Shown here: positions 22,728 through 34,600 of the stretch, piece by piece
How positions within the stretch are numbered: the first letter of the stretch is position 1
How the letters are laid out: each line of letters starts with the position of its first letter
NCBI RefSeq assembly: GCF_964275005.1
Contig: NC_092693.1
Coordinates: 17,675,706-17,739,705 of the forward strand
Direction: 5' to 3'
Length of the DNA: 64,000 nucleotides
From: Diadema setosum
Taxonomy: Eukaryota; Echinodermata; Echinoidea; Diadematoida; Diadematidae
Notes under the pieces: model-generated
Database searches by the model: none
Seen by the model: the letters and a program-made list of their open reading frames with translations, nothing else
What the model was told of the DNA's origin: nothing
Program-made: the position numbers and the translations under genes

Positions 22728-23692
22728 TTAAAGACATGGTAGAGTTTCATTTGAGATGGGCAGGTTTTCAAGGTTTTTTTTTTAAAGGACAAGTTCACCT
22801 TCATTAACATAAGGATTGAGAGAATGTAGCAATATTAGTAGAACACATCATTGAAAGTTTGAGGAAAATCGGACAATCCGTTCAAAAGTTATGAATTTTT
22901 GAAGTTTTTGTGCAGTCACCGCTGGATGAGAAGACTACTGCAGTGTATGATGTCACATGCGTACAACAATATAAGGAAAATATAAAGAGAATTTCACAAA
23001 ATTTCATCTTTTGAAAAAAGTACACATTCCCTTGACTCGTTACTGACATAATATTATGTTATGGGTAATATTATTCCCATTGCCTTTAGAAAGAGGCAAG
23101 TCAAGTGCTCTTTTATTATGTGAAAAAAAGTGAAAATATGTTGAATTTTCTTTACATTTTCTTTATACTGTTGTACTCATATGACATCACGAGCCTTAGT
23201 AGTCTCCTCATCCAGCGGTACCAACACAAAAATTTAAAAAAATCATAACTTTTGCATCGATTGTCAAATTTTCCTCAAACTTTCACTGATGTGTTCTACT
23301 AATATTGTTGCATTCTCTCAATCCTTATGTTTATGAAGGTGAACATGTCCTTTAATGATGATTTTGTTTCCCCTGAGATAATGGAAAACCACCTATGAAA
23401 TATCAAGGAGCATTTAATTCTCAGAGAAATTCAAATTTTGTTTGATGAAAATTGGTTTCCAAATTGCTGAGATATCCAAACAAAGCATTCCTAATATAAG
23501 GCAGGACCTACTTTTTATTCTGATCGCTCTGTTTCACTCTGTTTTTGGATATCTCAACCATTTCAAAACCGATTTTTATCAAACAATCTTTGCATTCCTG
23601 CTAGAATTACACGCTCTTTGGCTTTCTAAATATCTCACAAAAAGTTAAAAAGCTTAATCCTCGCATCAACCAATACTATACCATACCTGTAA
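22728..23692. mobile_element. TTAA-ended element, family B, copy 2, split by family A
   Basis: The left end reads TTAAAGACATGGTAGAGTTT at 22728. The right part (about 23356-23692), read in reverse complement, aligns with the left half of the 17773-18168 copy: ATGGTATAGTATTGG against ATGGTACAGTATTGG, GAGATATCCAAAAACA against GACATCCAAAAACA. The two parts are separated by the complete family A element at 22782-23355, so B was present first. The outer right end abuts the hAT-like element starting at 23694. Confidence 0.7.
22782..23355. mobile_element. TTAA-ended foldback element, family A, copy 2
   Basis: 574 bp with TTAA at both ends and long inverted arms: TTAAAGGACAAGTTCACCTT at the left against AAGGTGAACATGTCCTTTAA at the right. 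It shares the CGCTGGATGAGAAGACTACT and ACATCATTGAAAGTTTGAGG motifs with copy 1 at 14923-15486, with more divergence. It lies inside a family B element. Confidence 0.82.
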
Positions 23693-23931
23693 CCAGTGGC
23701 GTATCTAGGGAAAACGGCGCCCGGGGCAAGCACGAAAATTGCGCCCCCAATTTCTGAAAAAGTGTTCAACCCCAACACCATCCCGGTAGGGACTTTAAAC
23801 AAAGTCCACATGATGCTTTTTCAAGCACTTAAGAGGGATCTTTTGAGGGTGATTTAAATGTAATGAATTTTGAAAATTTTTGTATTTCAGGTTACAAAAC
23901 ATGGAATTCTTGTCATTTTTTGCTTACCAAA

Positions 23932-24105
23932 GGGGTGTTGCAAGAAAGTTGCAATCAATTGCAACTTGCAACTGATTGTCACTGGCCAATCAAAATCATT
24001 GTTGCATGCATGTCTTCTTAATAGGGCAGACCCTGAGCCAATCAGAATGGTTGTTTCAAAATTAGCAATTATTTGCAATTGATTGCAACTTTCTTGCAAC
24101 ACCCC
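23932..24105. mobile_element. 174-bp palindromic element inside the hAT-like element
   Basis: Inverted ends GGGGTGTTGCAAGAAAGTTG and CAACTTTCTTGCAACACCCC, with the match continuing as CAATCAATTGCAA. The host unit elsewhere in the array reads GCTTATTAAATCTTACAATT without a gap, so the uninterrupted copies serve as an internal pre-insertion reference. Confidence 0.8.
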
Positions 24106-24283
24106 ACAAATCTTACAATTCTAATCAAGATATAGTGACGGCCTTACAATAGATAACGATTTATACAAAAAAACTTAGGACTTTGAAAAATACTCTAAAT
24201 TAGAGCGCGCAAGTGAGCTGAAATCTTTATATGTCCTCGTCATCATCACGTATTGTTCTTATTTTTTTTTTTATATAAATTTT

Positions 24284-25346
24284 GGCGAGCGAGCGCAGCG
24301 AGCGAGCCGAAAATTTTTGTATATCAGCTTATAAAACATGGAATTCTTGTCATTTTTTGCTTATTAAATCTCACAATTACAGTGACGACCTTATAGATAA
24401 CGATTTATACCAACAAACTGAGGACTTGAAAAAATACTCTCAATTAGAACGAGCGAGTGAGCCGAAATTTGTATATTTCTGCGTCATCATTACGTTTTTT
24501 CTTATCTTTTTTGATTTTTTTTTTGCGCCCCCCTCCCCGTAATGTATGGTCGAAACCGTTGGCGTCCTCTTTTGATCCAATCGGCGATCGCTTCAGAACG
24601 AATGAAATTGCAGTCGCTGCTCCGTGTAACATTTTTCCTACTAAATATAAAATGACATGTGTGAACACAATAGACACTATCATTCTGTCCGCGTCATCGT
24701 CACGTTTTGTTCTTATCTTCGTCTCTTTTTTATACAAATTTTGGCGAGCGAGCGCAGCGAGCGAGCCGAAAATTTTTGTATTTCAGCTTACAAATCATGA
24801 AACTCTTGTCATTTTTTGCTTATTAAATCTTACAATTCTAATCAAGATATAGTGACGGCCTTATAGATAACGATTTATACCAACAAAATGAGGACTTGAA
24901 AAAAAAATACTCTAAATTAGTACGAGCGAGTGAGCCGAAATTTGTATATTTCCGCGTCATCATTACGTTTTGTTGTTATCTTGTTTGATTCAGGTTTTTG
25001 CGCCCCCCCCCCCCCCCGTATGTACGAAACCGTTGGCGCCTTCTTTTGATCCAATTGGCGATCGCTTCAGAACGAAATTGCAGCCGCTGCTCCGTGAAAC
25101 ATTTTGCCTGCTAAATATAAAATGACATGTGTGAACACAATAGACACTGTCATTTTGTCATCATCACGTTTTGTTTTTACGTTCTTTTTATATAAATTTT
25201 GGCGAGCGAGCGCAGCGAGAGAGCCGAAAATTGTTGTATTTCAGCTCACAGAACATGGAATTTTTGTGTGAACACATTAAACATTGTCATTTTGTCCGCG
25301 TCATCATCATGTTTTGTTTTTATCTTGTTTGATTTGGTTTTCTGCC
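24284..25346. repeat. tandem array of ~458-bp units
   Basis: The word GGCGAGCGAGCGCAGCGAG starts at 24284, 24743 and 25201, giving periods of 459 and 458 bp. Each unit then reads GCCGAAAATTTTTGTAT, ATGGAATTCTTGTCATTTTT and later GATCCAATYGGCGATCGCTT. A further, partial unit precedes the first (from about 23867). The third unit is internally shortened. Confidence 0.85.
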
Positions 25347-25540
25347 CCCCCCCCCCCTACCATTCTCCCTCCCCCCTTCCGGGTGAGTTTTTTTTTTCTT
25401 CTTCTTCTTCTTCTCCTTTTCTTCTTTTTTTTTTCTTCTTCTTCTTTTTTTTTTTTCGTTTTTTTTTGCGCCCCCAAGGAGTGGCGCCCGGGGCACGTGC
25501 CCCCCTTGCCCCCCCCCCTAGATACGCCACTGCCTGTAAC

Positions 25541-26298
25541 TAATCAATATAAGAACGCAGTAAATCGATCCTTAACAGCTCAAGATGGAGAACTTTATCC
25601 CAAACTGTGACAAGTACGTATTGATAGATAGATAGGAACTTATTGTAGCAAAGGTTTGTTAATTTGGACGAACGCGATTATGTGTTCGGCCAAAATATAG
25701 GTGCAGAATGGACAACACTAGTGAAAATATCAAACAAAACGATGTGCCTACGTTGCCACTTTTGTTGTCAGTCTTTTAAGACACCAAGAACACTCTTGTC
25801 ATCTTAGGCGCAGATATGAGAGCTCGCGAACCACTTGACGTAGGCGTGGTATAGTTACATTTTTTCATAAACGTCAGTTTATTTACACGTTCATAGAACC
25901 ACTCAGAAACCAAATATCTTGACGTGCTTGCATCAAGTATATTGGAAAGTTATATCTACAAATGCAAATACCACATTCTTCTGACGTGTCCCTTAATTTC
26001 CGTTCACATATCCTGATACCATTGCAGTCACAAAGGTATGAATGCATGTGGCATTTCTGTTCCCATGGCAACAGCTGAAATCATATTTGCCGTCAATCTT
26101 TACTCCTGATGATGCTGTGTTTTATTTTCTTTTATAACCGGAAGAGTCACTTTGTCTCCTTTGTCAATGTTTATTACGAGATTTGATACGATTGATCGTA
26201 TAAGATAAATCGACCCGTTTCCTATATTAGAGTCTGAAACGACTGGTTTTACATGGTTCCCACCAGGCTTCTGGATAGCCAAGAGGAGGTTAAGGAGG
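25541..26298. other. intergenic, nothing recognised
   Basis: No gene or clear repeat recognised apart from a short GATA run near 25623. Confidence 0.4.
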
Positions 26299-26415
26299 CA
26301 GTGGCGGATCCAGGCGGGGGCGCATCGGGCGCCCCAACTCCCTCCCCCCCCCCCCCCCGCCCCTTTAATTTTGTAAAGGCGCCCCCTCTTTACGGAATTC
26401 CTGGATCCGCCCCTG
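26299..26415. repeat. 117-bp CAGTGGCGGATCC-ended element
   Basis: CAGTGGCGGATCCAGG at the left, CCTGGATCCGCCCCTG at the right, with a C-tract between. Its right end is nearly the same as that of 13818-14305. It appears to be an internally deleted member of that family. Confidence 0.6.
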
Positions 26416-26559
26416 AGAAGGTGTCATGGAAATTCAATGTAAAATTTCGCTCGTGTCTGCTCCTCTTTCAAACCATCTCCTCTGATATCTGAATAATTAG
26501 ACTTTTCCCTTCATATTATAATGATATTCGATGATCACGAAGCTGATGCAGTTTGTTAT

Positions 26560-26745
26560 TCCCAAGGTTCATTATTCCGTATGTTCGTTTATCCGAATAT
26601 GAAAAGGGCGTCGTAATTCTGAAGGTCGGTAAGTACGCATCTCCTTTTAATTTTTGGGTTAACGAATCTTTGGTATAACGAACCTAACTTCATTTTCGGA
26701 TTGATGAACCTTCGGTATAAAGAATATCACCCCTCATCGCAACCT
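26560..26745. repeat. TTCGTTATTCCGAA-type palindromic repeat, copy 2
   Basis: Diverged words such as GGTTCATTATTCCG and GTTCGTTTATCCGAAT at the left face CGGATTGATGAACCTTCGG at the right. Same family as 18497-18790 and 30886-31152. Confidence 0.55.
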
Positions 26746-26849
26746 TAGTGTCAGCAAGAGTTTCTCTGACCTATTTGGCTGATGCAGTTTTAGTAATAAC
26801 TGTAGTAAGTTACTACGTATAATCCATATTTCAACCTTTTTTTAAACCA

Positions 26850-26967
26850 GGGCCCTGTTTTATGAAGAGTTAAAATTGATTATAAAGTTGATTTCTATGA
26901 TAAGTCTATGGCAGCCTGTGTGTTAAGTAAATTTAAAATCGATTTTATCTTTTCATAACACAGGGCC
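26850..26967. mobile_element. 118-bp palindromic GGGCCC-ended element
   Basis: GGGCCCTGTTTTATGAAGAG at the left is answered by CTTTTCATAACACAGGGCCC at the right, and the match continues inward as TTAAAATYGAT. No coding capacity. It resembles 47740-47898 in its GGGCCC ends and foldback shape. Confidence 0.7.
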
Positions 26968-27278
26968 CAGATTACTGCTTTGCCCACGGACAAATCATTA
27001 CACTGTCAGGATGCATCGTATAGAGCACAAGACGTATTCGCGGAGCACGGTGCTGTAGATTTATGTATGATATTCACTAACTTTTTATATTCTAGGCCTG
27101 TATTGAATTGCATATCACCCCCCCCCCTGTTATAGAATTCACATCAAGAACTCGTCAAATGTCATATTGATATGGAAATGTCATTAATTGTAGTAGTGTT
27201 TACTTGAGTAACGACCAGATGGAATGAACCTATGACTGCGCATGCTCAAACATAATTTTATATGTATATCAATACATA

Positions 27279-28961
27279 CAGTTAACAACAAAATTATTCA
27301 TACCCCTGAGAAATCATTAGTTTTGAGCAGATTTCTTACAAGTGAAGGATGGAGTGATGGTGATTGGGTGTTAACTTTTTACTCTTATTTGTCCTCTATA
27401 AATTGACATTAATTCTAGTTTCACCTTATTTGCATAAAAATAGAAATGTTGAAATATTTGGATTTGGGCCTTTACAGAATTATTCATACCCTTATGAACA
27501 CACTGTCAATGTCATTGCATTTTTTCAGGGGACAGACATGGGAGCGTTCTTGTGTTTGGTCACTAAGTTTGTGTAGGTCTCCACCAATGCATTTGTTGTT
27601 CTTTCTGCCAAGAGGACCTCATTAGCTGCTGCTAAAGATTTTAGAGTGTCCATGGCAACATGTGATATCTAGTTCCCAACTCAGATTAAATATTGCTTCA
27701 AGAATGTAGAAATTACTTATACATTGGAATACATTTTCTGTTAATGCCCCCAAAACATTACTTTCAACAACAAACCGACATATTCTGCACCTAGGTTAGG
27801 CCAAGTGGCTCTAAACTGGCTGTTCTCCTTGAAGACATTGCTGTAATAATAGCCTTGTGGAAGTCTTCTCCCGATAGTCTGACTCTATCATCCTTGAGAT
27901 TGTTCTCGATAGCTTTGATTGTGATCTTTGGGATGGTATTGTTCCAATGTTGCCATAAAAAGCTTTACCCTTGAGCTCCAGACACATCCAAAGAGATTTG
28001 TCACAATGTGAAACTGTCCATTCTGGAAACAGTAGTTGATATTGAAACTACAGACACTTATGACAAAGAGTATTCACATTCCTTTCTCAGTGAACAGACT
28101 CTTCATCTCCCAGCAAAGATGAAAAACCTTTAAGGACATGTCTGTATAGTGATCTGAGATGGTGTCACAACAAACGTCTTAAACAGGATACATCCAAGGT
28201 GTGCGTTTTGTTCAGTACAGAGCAGAATCCTTCAAGGTGTGTCCGGACATCAAATTTGTTACCTTATTTGCCATGGAGAGATTGCTAAACAGTGACAATA
28301 ACCTGAATATCACATCAGAGACATTCCAAGTGTATCTTGAGCAGGAATGGATCCAACTTATACTGAGACAAACTCCTTGTAGCATTTCACTGTCCAGGAT
28401 TCTATGGACAATAACCAGAAAAGAGCCTCTCCTCCGGCAGAGACACAAAATAGTATGTTACGGTATTTACAAGTAATGGTCTCAGGACATTACTGTTGAT
28501 GTTTTTGGGTAGACAAACTATTTCCAAGGTATTGAATGAATATCTACAGGGTAATATGCATTGTAGCTATAGAGATCACAATGTCGGCATGGACACTCTG
28601 AAACCTCAAGTTATTGGAATACTGGAGGTCCCCTTTGACAGAACGTAGACCATACGTCTTTTGAAGACCTGCACAAAATCAGTGGCAAAGCAAAAACACT
28701 CTTCAAAGTTGCACTAATAAATAAATTAATTACAATAACAGTGTTTTCATAAGGGTATGAATAATTCTGTTAAGGCCCAAAGTCAAACATCTCAACATTT
28801 CTATTGTTATGCAAATGAGGTGAAACTGGAATTAACGTCAATTAGTAGAGGACAATTAAAAGTATAAAGTGACACCCAATCACCATCACTCCATCCTTCA
28901 CTTGTAAGAAATCTGCTCATAAGTCATAATTTCTCCGGGGTATGAATAATTTTGTTGTTAA

Positions 28962-28964
<3 letters not shown>
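27279..28964. mobile_element. Tc1-like DNA transposon with IR/DR ends, decayed
   Basis: 1,686 bp flanked by TA (27277-27278, 28965-28966). Terminal inverted repeats are about 215 bp, starting CAGTTAACAACAAAATTATT. Each arm carries the word ARAATTATTCATACCC twice, once at the tip and once at its inner end (about 27476-27491 on the left, 28752-28768 on the right), the IR/DR arrangement known in some Tc1 elements such as Sleeping Beauty. Length and TA duplication are typical of Tc1/mariner. The interior (about 27500-28750) has no long open frame, and no transposase motif could be read with confidence, so the copy looks dead or replaced internally. Confidence 0.85.

Positions 28965-29045
<81 letters not shown>
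28965..29045. repeat. TA microsatellite
   Basis: About 80 bp of alternating TA, beginning at the TA duplication of the Tc1-like element. The element may have inserted into, or seeded, this tract. Confidence 0.9.
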
Positions 29046-29736
29046 ATCCTTCAGTGTCCTTCCGATGTGATAAGTGCCGCGTGGGTAAAATAGACATCCT
29101 TTTCAAGTGATGTAATAACGGGAAAATGCATAAAGCAATCATTTCTCGATCATATTTCAACAAACAGCAAGCCCTATTTCGGCGGAAAGAGCGCTATATG
29201 CGAGTCAAAGCAAATGGAGCACCATTATTATACCAGAAGCGATGTGGCATATAGCCAATGCAACTGAAACCCGGATTCCTTACGACTTTTAATGGGCGAT
29301 GTCTTTGTTGAACACAATGCCAGAAACTAGAAATTTCCCACACAATTAAGCCTGCCAGGGATCACCATACACGGGGTAATGTGATTCGACCATCTTGATA
29401 TCATATAGTCTTCCTTTGAATTTGACCTAAATGGCCTACTTACTTCAAATGCGAAGCTGGTATATGATAGTATCAAATCACAATATGCCGCATGAAATGT
29501 AATGAAATTAAAACCTGAATCCTAGTTTGAAGGCACAAAAGGGGGGGGGGGGTTCAGTCAAATTAACAATAAGCAAAAGTTACACTGCTACTCTTATTAT
29601 GTAGTGGTTCTTGCCAATTTCTGTAAAGGAGTTTCATCTTTGAATTGAACCAATCACAACGTACAAGGAAAACAGAATGAATACACGTTCAAAGGAAATA
29701 TTTTGTGTGCGTTTTTTTTTTAAACTTTTCCTGGTA
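29046..29736. other. intergenic, nothing recognised
   Basis: No gene seen. A G-tract lies at about 29540-29551. Confidence 0.4.
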
Positions 29737-30269
29737 CACTGCAAAAAGTCCGGTGTTGAATATGAAACATCGAGCTGGTGTTAAATTTCCGGTGCTCATT
29801 CATGGTGTTAGATTAACACCTCCGGGTGTCATTTCAAAATTTAAAATTGTTTTATGAATAGTTACTTAGTTACTGCACTTCTTGTTAATTTTGAACTTCA
29901 ACAAGACGATAAAGAATTTTCCGATAAAGTACTTGATTTTTGAAAAAAAGCTGTAAATACATTTACACCACAGTAACACCAGTTGGTGTGGTCCCGTATT
30001 GAAACTGGACGGGTGTTATACCATTGAAATTAACACCACCAATATCAAATCAACACCATGCGGTGTCATTATTGAATTAACTCTAGCGCAGTGTCAAAAA
30101 TATCACCAGCCACAGTGTCAAAATTAACACCACGAAGTGCCAGGCGAACACTTTTTAACACCGTCACAATACATTTTCTACACCTGTGGGTGTGGTCCTC
30201 TATTGAAGTTTGATCGGTGTTAGATTTAACACCCAAGGTGTTAAATCTAACACCGATGTTTTTACAGTG
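29737..30269. mobile_element. TA-flanked element with internal GTGTTAA repeats
   Basis: 533 bp from CACTGCAAAAAG to TTTTTACAGTG, flanked by TA at 29735-29736 and 30270-30271. The ends match as CACTGYAAAAA. The interior holds many copies of GGTGTTA or TAACACC in both orientations, so it can fold extensively. No coding capacity. Tc1/mariner-type TA target is implied. Confidence 0.75.
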
Positions 30270-30613
30270 TAGCAGGATGAGTTAAGACAGAAAATAAGCT
30301 ATTCTAGTCACTGCTAGTAGGAAGATCAAAACTGATACTTGAAAATGATCCACAATTAAAAAGCGAACAAACAAACACGTCACTTGCATTCAGACCTGCA
30401 GCAGGAGATTGTGTTTCATACATTATAATTTGTGTGTATGCAGCACACTGAAGTTTTCTTTTCAACATCATTGTATATTTCTAACGATATGAATATTGGA
30501 ATAGGAATATAATATGATTATGCTAATGTCATTAGAATCCTGCTTTAATATCCATGGTAAAACGTTTATGTTATCACTTTTAAATATATATTTTCATGTA
30601 GATTCACATACTA

Positions 30614-31644
30614 GGTGTTACAAAAAAAGAACAAAACCAACACATTTCCCACTTTTGATTCTTAATAGTTCAAAAACTATATATCGGATAACATTGACAT
30701 TGATATGAGCAATAGCTGTACAATTTTGTTGGAGGCAATTATGAAATGACTGCATAATTCAGTTTCATTAAATTAAGCATTAATTTTTCAGTTAGGTTTC
30801 AGATTTTGCTCTATTTCCAACTCTCTGTACAAAACTTTAACTTTGCACAAAAGTCAATTTGTGTGTATGGGAGTGTGTAGTTGACGGTTACAGCCCCGTT
30901 ATTCCGAAGGTTCGTTATTCCGAAGGCTCGTCAGTCCGAAGATTCGTTATTCCGAAGGTTCGTTTTTCCGAATTTCATTTTCGGATTAACAAATCTTCGG
31001 AATAACGAACCTTCGGAATGACGCCACAAATGTTCGGATTAACGAACCCTTTTTCATTTTCGGATTAACGAACTTCTGGGTATAGGGAATTTGTGTGTTT
31101 CGGATTAACGAACTTTCGGAATAACGAACCTTCGGAATAACGAACAGCACCCGTAGTTGACACCCAGATAATGGTCCTGGACAATGACCAGGATTTGAAT
31201 GCTGTATTATTCATTCATGAGGAATTCCACTATCACAGCTAGTTTTAATTCATTCTGAAATGTGGTGTATGCAAGCACATGGAAGCATGTGCTTACTTTT
31301 TTTTTTTCATGCGCATGCATTTCACCATTTGCTAGGAATTCAGACTAGCAGTGTCCGGGGCAATCCATCATGAATAATTAATAAAGCATTCATGTGCCTA
31401 GGAGCAGTGCTCTGAACAGGTGGTATCCAGGTCCATTGTTCAGGTTTAAAATTTGACCAAAATCTGGAACCTAACTTTGAAATTAATCATGGATTTCATG
31501 AAACTGTTGTAGGCTTTCATATTCAAATCACCTCCAACTAAATTGTACACTATTCAGCTGTAACTATCAATGACAATTTTATCTAATATATAGTTTTCGA
31601 GCTATCAAGCATCAAAAGTGGGAAAATATGTTTTTTGTAACACC
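30614..31644. mobile_element. TA-flanked inverted-repeat element carrying a nested insertion
   Basis: The left end is TA then GGTGTTACAAAAAA (30612 on), the right end TTTTTTGTAACACC then TA (to 31646). The inverted arms extend inward for about 130 bp or more with moderate divergence: CCCACTTTTGATTC against ATCAAAAGTGGG, AACTATATAT against ATATATAGTT, TTGTTGGAGG against CCTCCAACTA. It contains the element at 30886-31152. No coding capacity. Confidence 0.72.
30886..31152. mobile_element. TTCGTTATTCCGAA-type element with 9-bp target duplication
   Basis: 267 bp bounded by GTAGTTGAC at 30877-30885 and 31153-31161. The left part has tandem GTTATTCCGAAGGTTC words and the right part their reverse complements. 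This is the cleanest copy of the family also seen at 18497-18790 and 26560-26745. A 9-bp duplication is the size known for Mutator-like elements, but no transposase supports that assignment. Confidence 0.75.
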
Positions 31645-31646
31645 TA

Positions 31647-34600
31647 GTACTCTCAGTTCGTTGTTGATATCTTTTTATCTCTTCTATGTTTATCAGTCTT
31701 TAAGATAAATTTCCTAAAATCATTGCTATACCACGCTTAATGTCAGACGTCATGTTATGCTGTGTGATATGCATCTCATCAGTATATAGCATCTTAAGAA
31801 AGAAGCAAGTGTATACTCTTTAAGTAATTTGCTATTAATAAAAATTCTAGGTACAATCATCAGGATGCTAGTGTTGCAGATAACTGTGTTTTTGACTTAC
31901 CTGTAAGCTGACATAGTGTCATCTTTCCAATTTTAGATATTGTGAACCAAAATGTGTATTTAGTTGATACCATCATAGCCTGAGATGGTATAAAAGTACT
32001 GTTAATGTAACAAAATTAGATGGATGAACAAATAAAACATCAGTTCTGAGATATTGCTCGCTTTAACTGGAACGTTATGGATATGTTTTTTCCCCCTTCA
32101 GTTCGTTTTATTCAACGAAATGAGAGGTAAATCATGGTCAAATATTAACTGCCGATCTAATGTTACAGTATAAAATAAAGTGGACTGGTAGAATATGAAA
32201 GAGTTGTAGAAGGAGCAGTAGCAAATATCAGTGGTAGCTATAAAACATTTAATGTAATAATGTATGCTAACATCCTCATCACATTTACGAGTCTACATTA
32301 CCCTGGGCAAACCAAACCAAAACAACAAAAACAACAACAACAACAACAACAGCAACAGCAGCAACAACAGCAACAGCAGCAACAGCAGCGAAAACAACAA
32401 CAACAACAACAACAACATACAAACAAACTAAAACTAAAACACAATACAAACATTAAAACACACACAAAAAGACATACAAACCAACTACACTTGACAAGTG
32501 GCAATGGAATTTAGAATTTTGAGACGTGTTAATAGGAGAGCAGGCAAAATTTCTTAACCCTATAACGCAGTGGATCTCCAGTGAGAAGTTTGGTAACGAA
32601 ATAGACACAGAGAATGACGTCATGAACACAGGAAGGGACACACACAAAAAAAGAAAAAAAAACTGACAAAAATAAGGGCGACATCTGTCATGTAGATATG
32701 CGTAATTGATTGCATGCACTTGATAAAATTTGCGAAGTTATACGTGAATTAATATCCATTGTCTCATGAGCACAAAGAAATACATTCTTTATACGAAATT
32801 CTAGCCTTATGTCGTACTCTCATGTGCTAACTCAAATTCATGTGGTAAGGGATAAGTGTCTGCTCGCGCAGAATGTCATTTTCCAATCGATTTTGTTGCC
32901 ATAGGAACAAATGGGAGCCACAGACGGTGCAATGACCAACGATGAGCTAGCACGGTGCAAACATAGTTCTTAACGATGTGACAGAGAGAGTGTGTTTCTT
33001 TTCACATTCATTTCGTTTATTTAGCTTGTGGCGAAGGATGGATTTTCGATTTTTTGTCAATTAATGATACTTGAACATTGCCACATAGAATGAAAAATAC
33101 GTCACCATACTCACACACTTTTTTTTAAAGATATCACCATCGTTTTCACAATGAAACGAATACAAATAATGATTTCGTGTAGATTTAGTGTACGAACAAA
33201 CAAACAAAAGGACGATACAGAAGTCTGCAAATATGGATTCAACAGTGTTACAATACAAAATTAGACATAAGTCTACAGCAATACCAAATTAACCTTGAAA
33301 TGCCCACGCGCGCGCGCACACACACACGTATATAATAAATATATCACTTGAAGGTTTATCATGTCTTTTGAATGGCATACCCTGAAAACAGCATAGGCCT
33401 TCCCTACACCCCCTCTTGTGGTAAAACGAGGAATCATTTATGAAAAAAGAGATATGAGATTTTGACAAAGGACAACGATGCTTTTACTGTAATTATTAGC
33501 CAGTCTTTTCTACCATACGTCTTCAAGTATTTACATTCATGATATCATGAATGTAGACCTACATTAAATTATTTATGAGATACGGTTTCTTAGACGGGAT
33601 CGTGTCCATGTGCAGATATTGGATTGACCAGAATAGTGGAGAGGTTTCTGTTTGGTGAAATGCAGCACATGCATGTGAAAGGAAAGAACTCACAATGTTT
33701 AGAACGTTGCATGCATTGCCGGCAGAATATTTTTAGCTGCTGATATAAAACAGTAGAAAATTCTAGAAGACATGTTCAAGCCCAACACTGAGTTGGACCG
33801 GGTCGGGGGGGGGGGGGGGGGGTCCCTTCACACAGGGTGTAAATGTGTGTTGAACAGTTTCTTAGTATTGTATACTATGCATTTTAATTTAATGTGTGTA
33901 CAATACACTGTATCCATGCAGTACACGTTATTTTGAATTATGTAGCCAGGTATTCTTTGTTGTATGGTTGTTTTTGGAAATGAGGTCATGCTTGTGAAAT
34001 AGACAATGAGTCAGGATGTGTGGAAGCCTCTGGAATCTAGAGGTTGGAGATCCTTACAGAATATTCCAGAGTGGTTGAAGAAACCTACAATAATAATATG
34101 AGCCACAGAAATTACGAAGTATAGGCAGAGCACCTCCAACACGTTTGCTCTCAGAGTAATGTTACATCTGGCTCTGAAGCGATTCGTTACAGTTTATATA
34201 ATTATAGTCTTATATTACCCGCTGCGTTGACCTGTTTGGTGGAGAGAAGGCCTGATTACATATTTCCTGTGGAGAGTTGATTTGCCTACATGTTTTGTTT
34301 TGTTGTTGTTGTTTTTTGGTTGTTGTTGTTGTTGTTGGTGGTGGTTTTTGTTTGTTGTTCTTGTTCTTGTTTACTTGTTTGTTTGTTTGTTTTTTGGTGG
34401 CCGGCTCCATTTTCATTTACGTAGACATTGCTACATCGAAGCTGTGACTTGCTGGATGATCATCACAGTTGTGGGATTATCATCAGAGGCACATTGACTG
34501 CATGGACGCGGTCATCGCGACGTTTGGATTCTGCACGTATTACCGTGAATTTTATGATGTGGATTGCCGTAACCTGTGAACATTGATTTACATCTGAGTG

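Larger units (their letters stand above)
23694..25532. mobile_element. hAT-like nonautonomous element with 8-bp target duplication
   Basis: 1,839 bp bounded by CCTGTAAC at 23686-23693 and 25533-25540. The ends are inverted repeats, CAGTGGCGTATCTAGGG against CCCTAGATACGCCACTG. An 8-bp duplication and CAGTGGCG ends fit the hAT superfamily. No transposase frame is present; the interior is mostly a tandem array of a ~458-bp unit with C-tracts and GCGCCC-rich ends. A 174-bp palindromic element (23932-24105) has inserted near the left end. The element itself inserted at the outer end of a family B copy. Confidence 0.85.

Noticed and set aside
28201-28476. Open frames inside the Tc1-like element as possible transposase remnants
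   Set aside because: No DDE or helix-turn-helix motif could be read on either strand, so no transposase is claimed.
32260-32514. Plus-strand open frame with a long polyglutamine run
   Set aside because: The glutamines come from a CAA/CAG microsatellite; flanking residues show no conserved domain, and the antisense frame is equally open.
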